From NCBI RefSeq assembly GCF_040954835.1, contig NC_090712.1, positions 2,241,284 through 2,305,283 on the forward strand: a DNA stretch of 64,000 nucleotides. Direction: 5' to 3'. The position numbers were made by a program, and so were the translations under genes. Under the pieces are notes generated by a model. The model ran no database searches, was not told where the DNA came from, and saw only the letters and a program-made list of their open reading frames with translations. This DNA is from Lepisosteus oculatus. Taxonomy: Eukaryota; Chordata; Actinopteri; Semionotiformes; Lepisosteidae. Below, piece by piece: positions 23,601-35,600 of the stretch; the first letter of the stretch is position 1, and each line of letters begins with the position of its first letter.

Positions 23601-26600
23601 GACAGGCGTCTGGTTACTTTCTCTTTACTGATTCCAGAGCAGCGATATTGGTTCAATGATGCTGTGACCACAAATGGCTTTCAGTGTTTGTTTTGGGGAA
23701 AACTCAGGAGCACACAGGCTCTACATGTGCTCATAGGCGGAAGCCAGTGGTGTAACTGGACGTTAAGGTTCACAAGGAGCGTGGTTTCAAAGCAGCCCGT
23801 CGGGCGTCCTGGTGCGAGCTGAGGCGGCGGGGGGGGCTGGCTGAGCTCACGGCTGTTCTTGACTTTGCAGGCGATTGCAGTGATGGCTGTGACCCGGGAG
23901 GGGACGGTGCGCTACTGGCCCAGCCTGGTCCACGAAGGCACCTATACCGAGACTGTCGCAGACCTGGGCGGAAACCTCTGTAGCTTCCTGACAGCAGTCA
24001 AGGTAGCGTCACACCTGACTTCAACACTCCAGTTCTTTCCTGCATCGCACTGGAGTCTGTAAAAACCACCTTGGATTGAATTGCATTGATGTATGTTAAA
24101 GGGGAACTGCATTCCTGATTTCTCAGACCGTTTATTAAGATAAGATCACTTTATTGGCCCTATACAATTTCTTGCATTAGGAATTTGTCTTTTCACATAC
24201 CCCAGCTTGCTCTCCATGAGACACACAGACAGGGAGAGAAGCTTGCGGTCAGAGCGCAGGGTCAGCGATTGAAACCACCCCTGGAGCAGGTGGGGTTAAG
24301 GGCCTGGCTCAGGTGCCCAACAGAGTAGGATTCCTCTGCCGGCCGCAGGATTTGAACCGGCAACCTTCCAGCCACAGGCGCAGATCCTGAGCCACAGAGC
24401 CACCGCTCTGCCCATTAAATCTCAGTAACAAAATAAATTCATTGACGGAATAGACAATTTTGACAATAAGTCGCTGTGTTGTGACAAACCCCTGGTCTCA
24501 CCACGGGCAAGAGCAAGAGTTCCCATGACTGGCGAAGTGAAGCGGCCCTTCCTGCTCACTAGTCTCTGGAAGGGCTAATGAAATGTGACGTACGAGAGAA
24601 TAACTGCAGGTTGTGCAAAAAACATTGCATTGAAATTTTCCGACATGATTTGCATGCAGACTAAGTAACTAAGTATTTTTCGGGTAAACCATCTTAAAGT
24701 CGAGAGCGATTTTTCTATTGGAATAAAAGAGCTGTATTCACAAGCCTGCTTGTTTATAGTGTAATAGTTTGCAGGCTTCACCGGAAGCTTCGGTGTCTTG
24801 TTCAGAATCGTAGAACATTGCGCTGGGCATACAGTACCTGGAAATTTAGTTTATTTTGTGATGTAAATTGGAGGTTTTACTAGTTACTGCGTACATCTGA
24901 CTTTCATTGTGGGTTGAAATGCACTCATCAATGCAGATTCTTTCTAACTCTTCATGGAGAGCAAGTTGGGGTATGCGGAAGATAAAATCCTAATGCAAGA
25001 AATTGTATATGGCTAATAAAGTGATCTTCTCTTATTTCTCGGTCTCTTAACCCCGGAAAATAAAGATAGTGTGGCAGTTCCCCTTCAACATCAGATCCTA
25101 ATCACTGGCGGTGTCGCTGAGGTTAAAGGTCAGCCTCTGAAGACCATCAGAAACCGTTTTGAGAAAATTCCTTTTTTTCCCCCACACGGGCGGTTTTTGT
25201 AGTGTTCAACTTGAGTAATGCCGGGAGTTTGTTAATCGCGCTCATTTGTCCTGTTCCTTTCTGCCTCTGCCTGCCCTCCTGGTGTCTCCGCAGGGCGGCG
25301 GCTTCGTGCTCTCCTCCGACAGGGAGCAGCTCTTGCGCCTGGGCGCGGACGCCCCGGGGAGGCTGCAGCAGAGGGCGCTGCAGCAGGGCCAGGGCGTGCT
25401 GTCCGGCCTCGGCCGCCGCGTCTCCAGCCTCTTCGGCATGCTGGCGCAGCCCCCTGACGTCGCGGTAGGTGTCCGGCGGCGCCTCTGGGCTCGGTGGTGC
25501 AGCAGCTCCAGCTTCCTCCTCCTGGCACACGGGGGGGTTCCTGTCCCAGGCGGTTCAAATCAGATGTTCTGTTGTGTTGTCCTCTGCTCTGTTCTGTCTG
25601 TATAGCGCTTTTTACAATGGACATCGTCACAGAGCAGCTTTACTGAACCCCCAGTGAGCGAGCCTAAGGCGTCAGTGGCGAAGTAGGGAGGAGAGCAGCC
25701 AAGGTTCGAAAGGGGGAGCCTGTCCTCCTCTGGCCAGCAACGGGTTCAATTAGAATGAACACATCCGAGAGTCGTCTGTGTTCTGTTAGATGGTGGGAAA
25801 GGCACAATCATGGATGGATGGAAATGTCCAACAGTGTCTGGAATGGTCAACTGGTTTCCTTCAGTGGAGATTTCACTGGGAAGGGCTTTGTAGAGGATGG
25901 GCTGTTGATTTTCCGACCGGTAAAAGGAGCTGGATTCTGGACCTGGGCCTCCAAACAGTCAACCTCAGGATGGCCTTTCCCAGCATTCTTCGTTTGGCAC
26001 TGCCTAGCTTTATAATTAAAAATGAATAATTCCTGACACTTATATAGTGCTTTTCTGGACACTCCACTCAAAGCGCTTTACGGGTAATGGGGATTCCCTC
26101 CACCACCACCAGTGTGCAGCCCCACCTAGATGATGTGACGGCAGCCATAGTGCGCCAGAACGCTCACCACACATCAGCTCTCAGTGGGGAGGAGAGCAGA
26201 GTGATGAAGCCAGTTCAGAGATGGGGATTATTAGGAGGCCAGGATTGGTAAGGGCTAATGGGATATTTGGCCAGAACGCCAGGGTTACACCCCTACTCTT
26301 TTCAAGAAACACCCTGGGATTTTTAATGACCACAGAGAGTCAGGACCTCGGTTTTACATTTCATCCGAAGGACGGCGCCTGTTTACAGTATAGTGTCCCC
26401 GTCACTATACTGGAGCATTAGGACCCACACGGACCGCAGGGTGAGCGCCCCCTACTGGCCCCCTCTAACACTGCAGTTCCCCTTTATGAAGAGTAAGAAC
26501 GGAAGGTTTACACACAAGAGGAGGCAGTTTGGCACATCTGGCCTGTTTGAAATTGAGTAGCAAGGAATCGTGGTATTTATTTTTTCTAACGTCTCTTCCA

Positions 26601-29600
26601 GCACAAGTCTTAGTTTTCCCCAGGAGGTCTCCCATCCAGGTACTGACCAGGCTCACACCTGCTGAGCTTCAGGGGGTTGCCAGTGGTGAGTTGCAGAGTG
26701 ATATGACTGCTGGCAATGCCCTTTAAGTCAACAGAGTGAAAATAAGTCGGCAATTTTGGATTTCGGCGAACGTATCGGTGGGAAAATTGATCGGCGGTCA
26801 GCTGGGTCCGGAAAATGTTGTCCGAGGTCTGTCCCTCGGCTCTGCTGCCAGTTTTTCTTTCCCCCGGGTGTCGACTCTCCGCCTCTCGTCTCTCGGCAGC
26901 TCCGCAGCCTGCTGTGGGTCAGGGAGAGCGCCTGCCTGTACACTCTGACCAGCTGCAGCCTCGGCAAATGGGAGGTGGAGGAGAGCTCGGAGCACCAGGT
27001 GCTCAGCTGGGACGTCAACAGGAACCTCCGGGAGAGCATTACTGATGCCATCTGGGTGAGGCCACATCGCCTGCCCTGCTGCGGCAGTTTGAGCCCTGTC
27101 TTCTGCCCCCTTGATGAAGATTGTGGTTTGTTAGCCCACCCAAGAAAGGCTTTGCTGTATTATTGTTTTAAAGTGCATGTAAAGTTCAGGTCCCAGGTAG
27201 GCCACTACCCCTGGATCTTTCAGCAGTGTTCTTTACCCACATTACTCTGGTAAAATGCCAGCTGTATAAGTGGGCACAAATATAAGTAACTCAAGGGCGC
27301 TGCAGAACATAATTAAAAACAGAACAATATATCTAGTTTTGGTTTAGTCATTGATTTTTTGTTACTGCTTTTATTTATGCAGAAATTGGTGGCCTTCTTG
27401 GTTTCATCTTCTCTAGTTTTCCAGCACATGAAATCCCACATGTTAGTGGCCTACCTGTGATCTGAACTTTACATGCACATTAAAACAAGAATACAGCAAA
27501 GCCTTTCTTAGGGCTCATTGTATCCCTTTACACCTTTATTGTTTCGGTGAGTGTGGCAGGGAGATGCAAAGAAGTGTGTAGCCTTTGCAAATCAATCTAG
27601 TGTTGGAAAATAATCATTAGGAATGAGGAATTGTAACTGGGGGGGTAATACTTTTGAAAAACAAAAATGAAATGGGTTGACAGACTACTCTGGGCAAATC
27701 AAGAAACACAAACTTTATTAATTCTGTCGCCGTTACATTGAAGTAGAGTGTTTGTAGTTTATATTGGGTTAGGGTTAGGGTTAGGACAGTTAATTCAAGA
27801 AACATCTGTTTTTCCACAACATATAGCACATGTTACTACTGAGTGAAAACAGCAGGACCTTTAAGTGAGTTTTTCACCTTTTCTTGTGTTGGTGAAGCCC
27901 CCTCACTGAGGTCACACCTTCCGAATCTTGATCCTTTGCGTTCTGATGTTTCAGGGGTCTGAAAGCAACTATGAAGAAATTAAGGAAGGTGTGAATGTGA
28001 TGTACATAGATCTGCAGCTCAACCAGTGAGTACTGTCTTCACTTGCTCCTGTGTGGAAGTGTTTTTCACTGCCTACTCGTCAAGGATCTCTGTTTAAGGG
28101 GCACTGCTATGCTTTTTCTGTATTTCGAATTTAGAAAGAATCACCATTGATCAGTATATTTCATACCACAATGAAAGCAAAATGTACTACCCAGTAATGT
28201 GTAAAACCTCCAATGTATGTCACAAAATAGACAAAATTTCCAGGTTTTCACGGCACCATATTGCTGTTATTATCAGCGATTCAGAACAAGGCAACAAAAC
28301 TTCCAGTGAGGAGAAGCAGCATCTCTTTTAATCCAATAGATATTGTTCTCAACTTTGAGACGCTTTTGCGGACAAATAGTACTTGTTAACCCTGCATGCA
28401 AATCACTTTGGATCATTTCTGCATTGAAATGTCTGCTGCACAACCAGTGTTTATTCACTTGTACATCACAGCACGTCAGTCATCATGGTGACTAGTGAGT
28501 AATAAGGGCCGGTTCAAGTCGCAATTCTCGCAAACTCTTGCTATCGCCTGTGGCAAGATCAGAGCTTGGCACCAACATGGAGACTTACAGTACTTTCACA
28601 AACTTCACAGCTTTGTGTCTTATTCAGAATTTGTGACGTTTTGCGATACCGTCAACTCATTTATTTCATTACTGAGACTTGGGACTGCAGTTCCCCTTTA
28701 TGAAGAATAAGAACAGAAAGTTTACACACAAGAGGAGGCAGTTTGGCACATCTGGCCTGTTTGAAATGGAGTAGCAAGGAATCGTGGTATTTATTTTTTC
28801 TGGGATTTATTGGGATGGTGAATATTCCTTAGAAATGTCATTCGTGTTTTGTGTTTTAAGGGATGGGTTAGTTGTCCTGGCAGCTGCCTGGCACCCTGCT
28901 GATGCGCCCTGCTTGGCGTACTACTGCCTGGTCACACTGCAGGAGCAGGGATCGCAGATCTCGCAGGAGATCTCGGTGGAGGTCACAAAATACAACCCCC
29001 CCTTTCAGGTAGGGTCCACGGTGCACGGATTTCAGCTGGACAGCTTCCATGTCGAAAGATATTCATTGCGTAGAGGTTTAAATAAAACTGCTGGCAAAAA
29101 ATAGGGTCAGATTTTCCTTGGCTCCGTTATTTTTTTATTTTTGATTTGGAAAATTGAGTTTAGTGCTGATGTGCAATATTTTATTGCCAGACATTTGCCC
29201 TTACAGTTTACCATACAGTAAGCAATGAACTGTAAATGAATTTTGTCTTCAGGAACATCGCATGGCTTTGGGTTTCTTTAGTTCTGTTTTTGGGAAACGA
29301 GGGAGCTGGAGTTTGTGTTTGTTTGTTTGTGTGTGTGTGTGGACGTGTCGAACACATCCTGACTTGTGTCCGGCCTGCAGAGCGAAGAGAACCTGCTGGA
29401 CATGAGGTTTCTGTTGCCCGACCCCTCCAGTCAGGCGGCCTACCTGTACAACAAGGAGCTGATCTTTGCTTGTTCCACGGGCACTGGCAGAGGAGACCTG
29501 CCTGAAGAAAAGATCTCCTTCAGCTTCCCTGGTAAGCACCCCTATCAACGACAAAATGATAATGTCCTTCTGGCTTCAGTCACTCGGTCGCCTCTTGCAG

Positions 29601-32600
29601 GTGCTGAGAATTAGTAGAATCTGTCTGAATCAAAATGCAGGTGTGGAGGCTTGGGACCTGTCAGTGGAAGGGTTAGAAGACCCTTTCATTGGCTTTCTGC
29701 CTGTGCCAGTCAACCGACTTCACTGAATCTAATACCTAATGATAATAATTCCTAACACTAATATAGCGCTTTTCTGGACACTCCACTCAAAGCGCTTTAC
29801 AGGTAATGGGGTCTCCCCTCCACCACCACCAGTGTGCAGCCCCACCTGGATGATGCGACGGCAGCCATAGTGCGCCAGAACGCTCACCACACACCAGCTA
29901 TCAGTGGGGAGGAGAGCAGAGTGATGAAGCCAGTTCAGAGATGGGGATTATTAGGAGGCCATAATTGTCATGGGCCAATGGGAAATTTGGCCAGGACGCT
30001 GGGGTTACACCCCTACTCTTTTGGAGAAACACCCTGGTTTTTAATGACCACAGAGAAATCGGGACCTCGGTTTTACGTCTCATCCGAAGGAGGGCGCCTT
30101 TTTTTTTTTACCAACATGCCTTAAGCAGTGTTATTTAGAAAGGGCGGCCCTTACCAGGAACGAGCAGCCTTGTGGTAGGCTCATTCAGAAGAGCAGTGCT
30201 AAGACTGCAGCTCTAGCGTCACCTGTTCTGTTTAACCTTTACTCCCCCTTGTTGATGTACTCTGATCTCATAATGTTATTGCAAGAGAAGGCCATTGTCT
30301 CCAGCAAGCAAGCAGCTTTGGTTTTTAGAAGTTGAGGATCCTGTTCAGCTGTTTAAGAAAGAGCTCTTGGGAACCAAAGCCGGCATTTTGTCTCGGAGTA
30401 AAGAGCTGTGTACGAGGGAGAGCCCCTCAGGGCTGATTCTGGGGTGTCGTTCCAGGTGACAGGCTCCTGGGAGGCGGCTGCTGTGCCGATTTGCCCATTT
30501 TCTTCTCCCAGAGCAGCGGGCTGGTGGCAGTGGTGGCCAGGGAGGGCGTGTCTGTGCTGCCAGAGACGGTGGAAGACTCGCTGTGTTCCTCACTGGCTGA
30601 AGCGGCGCAGGAGGTAAGAGAGGGAAGTTACTGTCTTAGCTGCTGCCTGCCCGACTAAAAATTCCTTTTTCATTAAGGAACTATGGTTTTTATTCAGAGA
30701 CCTTAAAAGGTAAAAGACTGCCTAATGGAAACCTGTATCAGATGCTTGAAGTATTTTGTCCCATGTTGCTTTTTTTAAAGTAGTAATGATAATTCTTGGC
30801 AATGGTACAACGCCTTTTACCCTGTTAAACAAGAGTGGCAGCTCATCTCCTTCTCCTGCACCCCCCACATGGGTGACATGCTGAGCCGTTCTGCCCCAGC
30901 AGCCCCACTGCACTGCAGATCAGCTGGAGGAGCGAGAAGATTTCCCCAGTTGCACGGAGGGGAGAACTTGAAGGAGGATGGATCAGACAGGAGTCCCTCT
31001 GGAGTTAAAGCCCTTACTGTTACGAATGGTGCCGTGGGCTCCTTAATGACCAAACAGTCTGGATCTTTGTTTAACATCTTATTCCAGGGATGACCCCTCC
31101 AATAGGTCCACATCCCTGCAGCGCTAGTTTCAAAATTCCGTACCAGAACAGAAGAGGGCCACCTCTTGGTACCACAATATAACTTCTGGTACCAGCCTGC
31201 CTTTTCTTAAAGATCTCTCATCATATTGTGTTCTAGGTTAAAAACCTCCCCATGAAAAAGACTTGACGTCTGTCTGCGGGAGTTGTACTGGTCTCTGCCA
31301 CAAGGAGGCTCTATATGTGTTCACAGAAACATGGCTAGTTCATGTAATATAATCCCTAAACTATGCACAAGCTAGAGTCAGCTATATTAGGAACGTCTAA
31401 ATCTGCTTGTAAGCATCAGATCTTGTCTCGTTAATGCACAAAATTCCCTGATGGACATTAACTTGTTTTGTGAATATTCTAAAAGGAAAAGGGAGCAACT
31501 TATTTACATTTTACTTTTCGTTTTGAAAAACGAAGAGTCTTGTGTGGATTGGTGTAAGTGGTACCGGCATCCTGGAAAGCATTTTTTTTTCTCAGAAACG
31601 TCCCTGTGTTGCCAGGATGGCAGCAAGTAGCCGGGGGACAGGGTGCCCTCTTAGCTTGGGCACATGGGCAGGCCGAACTCTGTGCCTACCAAGAGCATCC
31701 CTTCATTTTCGGGTGTTGGTGGGCTTTTCCATCTGAAGTATGAATATCTAAATCCATTCTTTTAAATTAAGTTGACGAAATAAGAAATCATCGAAATATG
31801 ATGCGGTATGTGATCAGTAAAAATGGATTCCCCCTTGTTTTGTTAAGGCTTCGACCACAGAGGGCTCGTCCAAGATGGAGACAATAGCACAGGAAGACAA
31901 AACCAAGCTTCTGAAAACGGCTTTTCTGCATTTCTGCCGGTAAGCTTACAGCAGACGCTTGTGCACGTTGCACTCTTCCCTACACCTGAAGTGAACTGAA
32001 GTGAACTCTGTCCCTGTCACTTAGCTTTTGCTTGTCCACAAGCACCTCTAGTAAAGTGAGGGAGCTGCAGCCCCTATGTGTGGAGTGAGGCAAGGGGCTG
32101 CAGCCATCAGGGAGACAGGAGGACAGGACGGGCCAGTGGTCGCTGTTTGTACCTGTCCAGGGAGTTAGCTGAGCGCTGTCCCATTTAGTGTTCATGAGCT
32201 TTTCCCTTTTCTTTTCTCAAACACAGCGGCCCTCTTAGTGGAGCCTGGTCCTGGTAGAACGTCAGTAAGGTTATCCAGCTCCTTCAGCCACTAGAGACTA
32301 ATAGATCTGAGGGTCTCTCGCAGTTGGTTTTAGGAAGAAACCAGAGTGTCAGCTTTTACAGCATGGCTTGGCGGCTTGTTCCACACCCCCACCACCCTTT
32401 GTGTGAAGAAGGGCCTTCTGTTCTCCTGCTCTCTCCGGGTAATTTCCACTTGAGTCCTCTGGTCCGCTGTGTTGACTTTGTTAGTGCCTTGGAGGATCCT
32501 GATCACGTGGATCAGGTCTTGGTAATTCAGAGTCAGGGGTGTTCAGCAGGGAGAGAAATTGACTCACGGGTCCTGTTGTGTAGCCTGTGAGAGTGTTTGC

Positions 32601-35600
32601 ATCTGGAGAGCCGGTTTCTTGAAGGGTGGTGGACGGCTGTAGCCCACATCAGCCGTCATAGACGCCGATATGCCCCCAGACACTAGACACTGCTGCCCTA
32701 CCCCCACCCTCAAACACACATCAATCGCTGTGTGGAATGTCAGCTAATTATAGCGCTTGCTGGGTGCTGAAGCCAACTGCAAACTTTCAGCGCTGCTGAA
32801 AATCTACACCTTGCTCTTTTCCATGCATTTCAATCATTTATCCTCCCCTCCTTGCTCGAGTTGCTCATTAAATAAGCCCTTGATTGCTTTCACTTAAAGA
32901 AATTACTTTCTAATGATGAATTCATTTTTTATAGAGCCTTATTGGCAACCACTCTAGTTGCAAGTTGCATGGAATCAATGCAGTCAGCCGATCGTAAGAG
33001 AGCAGTATGATGCTCCCGTCTGCAGCTAAGCGGAGTAGTTGTCTACAAGACCTAAGGGAATGAGCGATAGAGCACTATGTGGCAAGCTTCAGAGCCAGGC
33101 ACATGGTAGGGCGTCCTTTGCTTGGAAGTGTTTTGGAATTGCAGCTGGGGCAGTGTGGTGGCCTGGCACTGAGGTCTGCTCCCTCACAGCCCTTGGGCCA
33201 CGGGCCCCGAACTGGGGAGCCCTCTTTGTGGTATTTGTGCGTTTTCCCTGTGGTTGTGCAGGTCTTCACCAGGTACCCCAGTTTCTTCCCGTCTTCCCGC
33301 GAAAGACATGTCGAGTCGGCTGACTGCTTGCGAGTTGTCCCCGTGCGTGGTCTCTTCGATGGGCGTAGCCCTGCCCTGTGACCCGTACCTTCCAAAACGA
33401 ACACACGGCCAATACCAGGAAGAAGCAGCTTTCTGGGGGTTGGATTTGCAGCTGAAGCTGTTTGCTCGATGAGTCCAGCAAAAAAACCCATCTAGCTAAG
33501 AACAGGGCTGTCAGGAGAAGGGCTCATTGACAGTCAGTGTGAAGCACATCAGGTGACAGTATCCACTGGTGAGCAAGGGAGAGGGTGATCAGTGCTGTAC
33601 TGGCAGCTGCAATCAGGAGGGAAACCCTAGTGCCTCTTCCATCCAAGAACATGACCCTCGTTCATTCGCTTGTTTTTTTAAAACGTGAATCGGGTCTTGA
33701 TCATTCAGAGTCAGTGACCACATAAATGATGAATTTGTACTTTAAAAACATTAAAAAATAAATCCTCACAAATGGCAAGGCTTGCCTGGTTGTGAGCTGG
33801 TCCTCGTTCTGGGTGACGTGCTGCGCTTTACCTCAACAGGAAGGACCTGATGCAGGCGCAGAACATGGTGGATGAAATCTTTCCTCCCGATGGTGATCCA
33901 GACTCGAACACTGAGCTGGACCAGGTAGTGACCCAGATTGACCTCGACCTTATTGATGATTACCCTGCGATGGACCCACGATGGGCAGAGTCTGTACCTG
34001 ACGGTGAGTTTGCTCTACAGAGACAACAAGGGCTTCATTAAGGATTCTGGTCTTGGGCCACAAGGCTGAGACCAAGCCCAACAGGAGCAGATAGCACACT
34101 CTGGCTATGCAGTCCCATGCTGACACATGGACATGCTGATATTTATGCCCAGCATTTTGAAGAATTATGTGTGCGTTGTGTCTGTAATATGAATTCAACA
34201 TGTACAGCAATTACTGTTGGTTTGTAACTCGCCAAATGCAATTTAATTTTAGTATCCGCTTTGTAGAAGATTTGCAAAACTTAGATGGAAGCGAGGTGTA
34301 CTGAAAATGTAGAGCATTCTTCTCTAATGATCATGTGAGGGCAAGTAGGTTTTGCAATAAAGTATTTGCCTTTTTTTCTGCCACTTGATTTAGAACTCTA
34401 TGAATATGAAGTATTTCCACGATGATTACTGAAAGGTAAACATTGATGTTGAGCATCTGCTGGATAAGACCCGCACCTTCTGGTTTTCCAGGTGTTGGGG
34501 GTTTTAACTTCAAGGTTTTTCCATACCTTAACATGCTTTTTGAAATGTTTCTTTTTCTGCTGCAGAGACGAGTGGGTTCAGTCTCACATCCTTGATCCTT
34601 CTCCACCAGCTGGAGGACAAAATGAAAGCTCACTGTTTTTTCATGAACTTCCTCCTTGAAGTGAGTTGCATTTCTTTCTTCCTGGTTGTTGGCAGCGAGG
34701 GGTGTGTGACACAGAGGGCTGCTACCTCACAGCTCTAGCTAGGGTCTGGAGCTCCTGTGTGGAGTTTCCATGTTCTCCGCTGTGTTTGCAGGGGTATTTT
34801 CCAGGTGCTGCAGTTTGCCTGTTTTCCAGAGGCATGCTGGTTGGGGTCATTGGCCCTCAGTGGGTGTGTGTGCATCATGAGACGGACAAGTGTCCTGTAC
34901 AGGGCGAAGTCCTGCCTTTCAACCAAGTACATGCAGAATACGTTCCCATGAGAATAAGCATTTTCGTGCTAATGCAAGGTTACATAAGTGTTTGTCCCCA
35001 AGCTCCCACAGCGCTGGAGCAGAGGAGCACACAGTTGAACGGTGGCCTTGTACAACTGCTGTAGTTGACAAGACAAGCATTTCACAGGATTGGGTAACTG
35101 GTAGAATGAACAGGTTCATGATAGCCCTGCGGAAAGGACTTCAAGCTCAACCACTCGTCATCTTGTGTGCAATGTCTGATTCATGCACTGTCGTCTTACT
35201 CTTCTGCTCTGAATTTATCGGTTTTCTAAGTTCCTCCCAGGGTGGGTTTGCAGTCTCGTTATAGAGATAGAGCACAGTCTTCTGTTCAGTGGCTTCTCTG
35301 ACAGCGACTGGCGCAGTACACTCCTGTGAAATTCCCTGGCTCTGAACGCTGCCGCCCCTCACTCTGTCCCCCAGGTCGGGCTGCTCCAGAGGCTGAGCAC
35401 AGTGAAGGCACGAGGCGCCTCCACGGCCACCCGGCTGCAGCTGTGCGAACACGCGGAGAAGCTGACCGCTGCCACCGTCCTCAAGAACTACCACTCCAAA
35501 CTGCCCGAGCTGGTCAACGGGGCCATCCTCATCGCGCTGAGGAAGAGCAACGCCGAGGTGCCCCCCAACCTCACGGCCGCCGACGTGTTCTTCAGAGAGG

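Larger units (their letters stand above)
24098..25087. mobile_element. Inverted-repeat element (GGGGAACTGCA family), copy 2, carrying nested SINEs
   Basis: The ends are 'aaaggggaactgcattcctg' and 'ggcagttcccctt'. The interior shares 'gaaatgcactcatcaatgcagattctttctaac' and 'cctgcttgttt' with the copy at 7172-7729. Two tRNA-SINE pieces are inserted (24137-24418 reverse; 24957-25032 forward 3' end), which explains the larger size. It lies in NUP133 intron 5. Confidence 0.6.

Noticed and set aside
25147-25630. Minus-strand frames of up to 132 codons around NUP133 exon 6
   Set aside because: Shadows of the GC-rich exon 6. The + strand has the conserved ALPS segment and correct splice sites.
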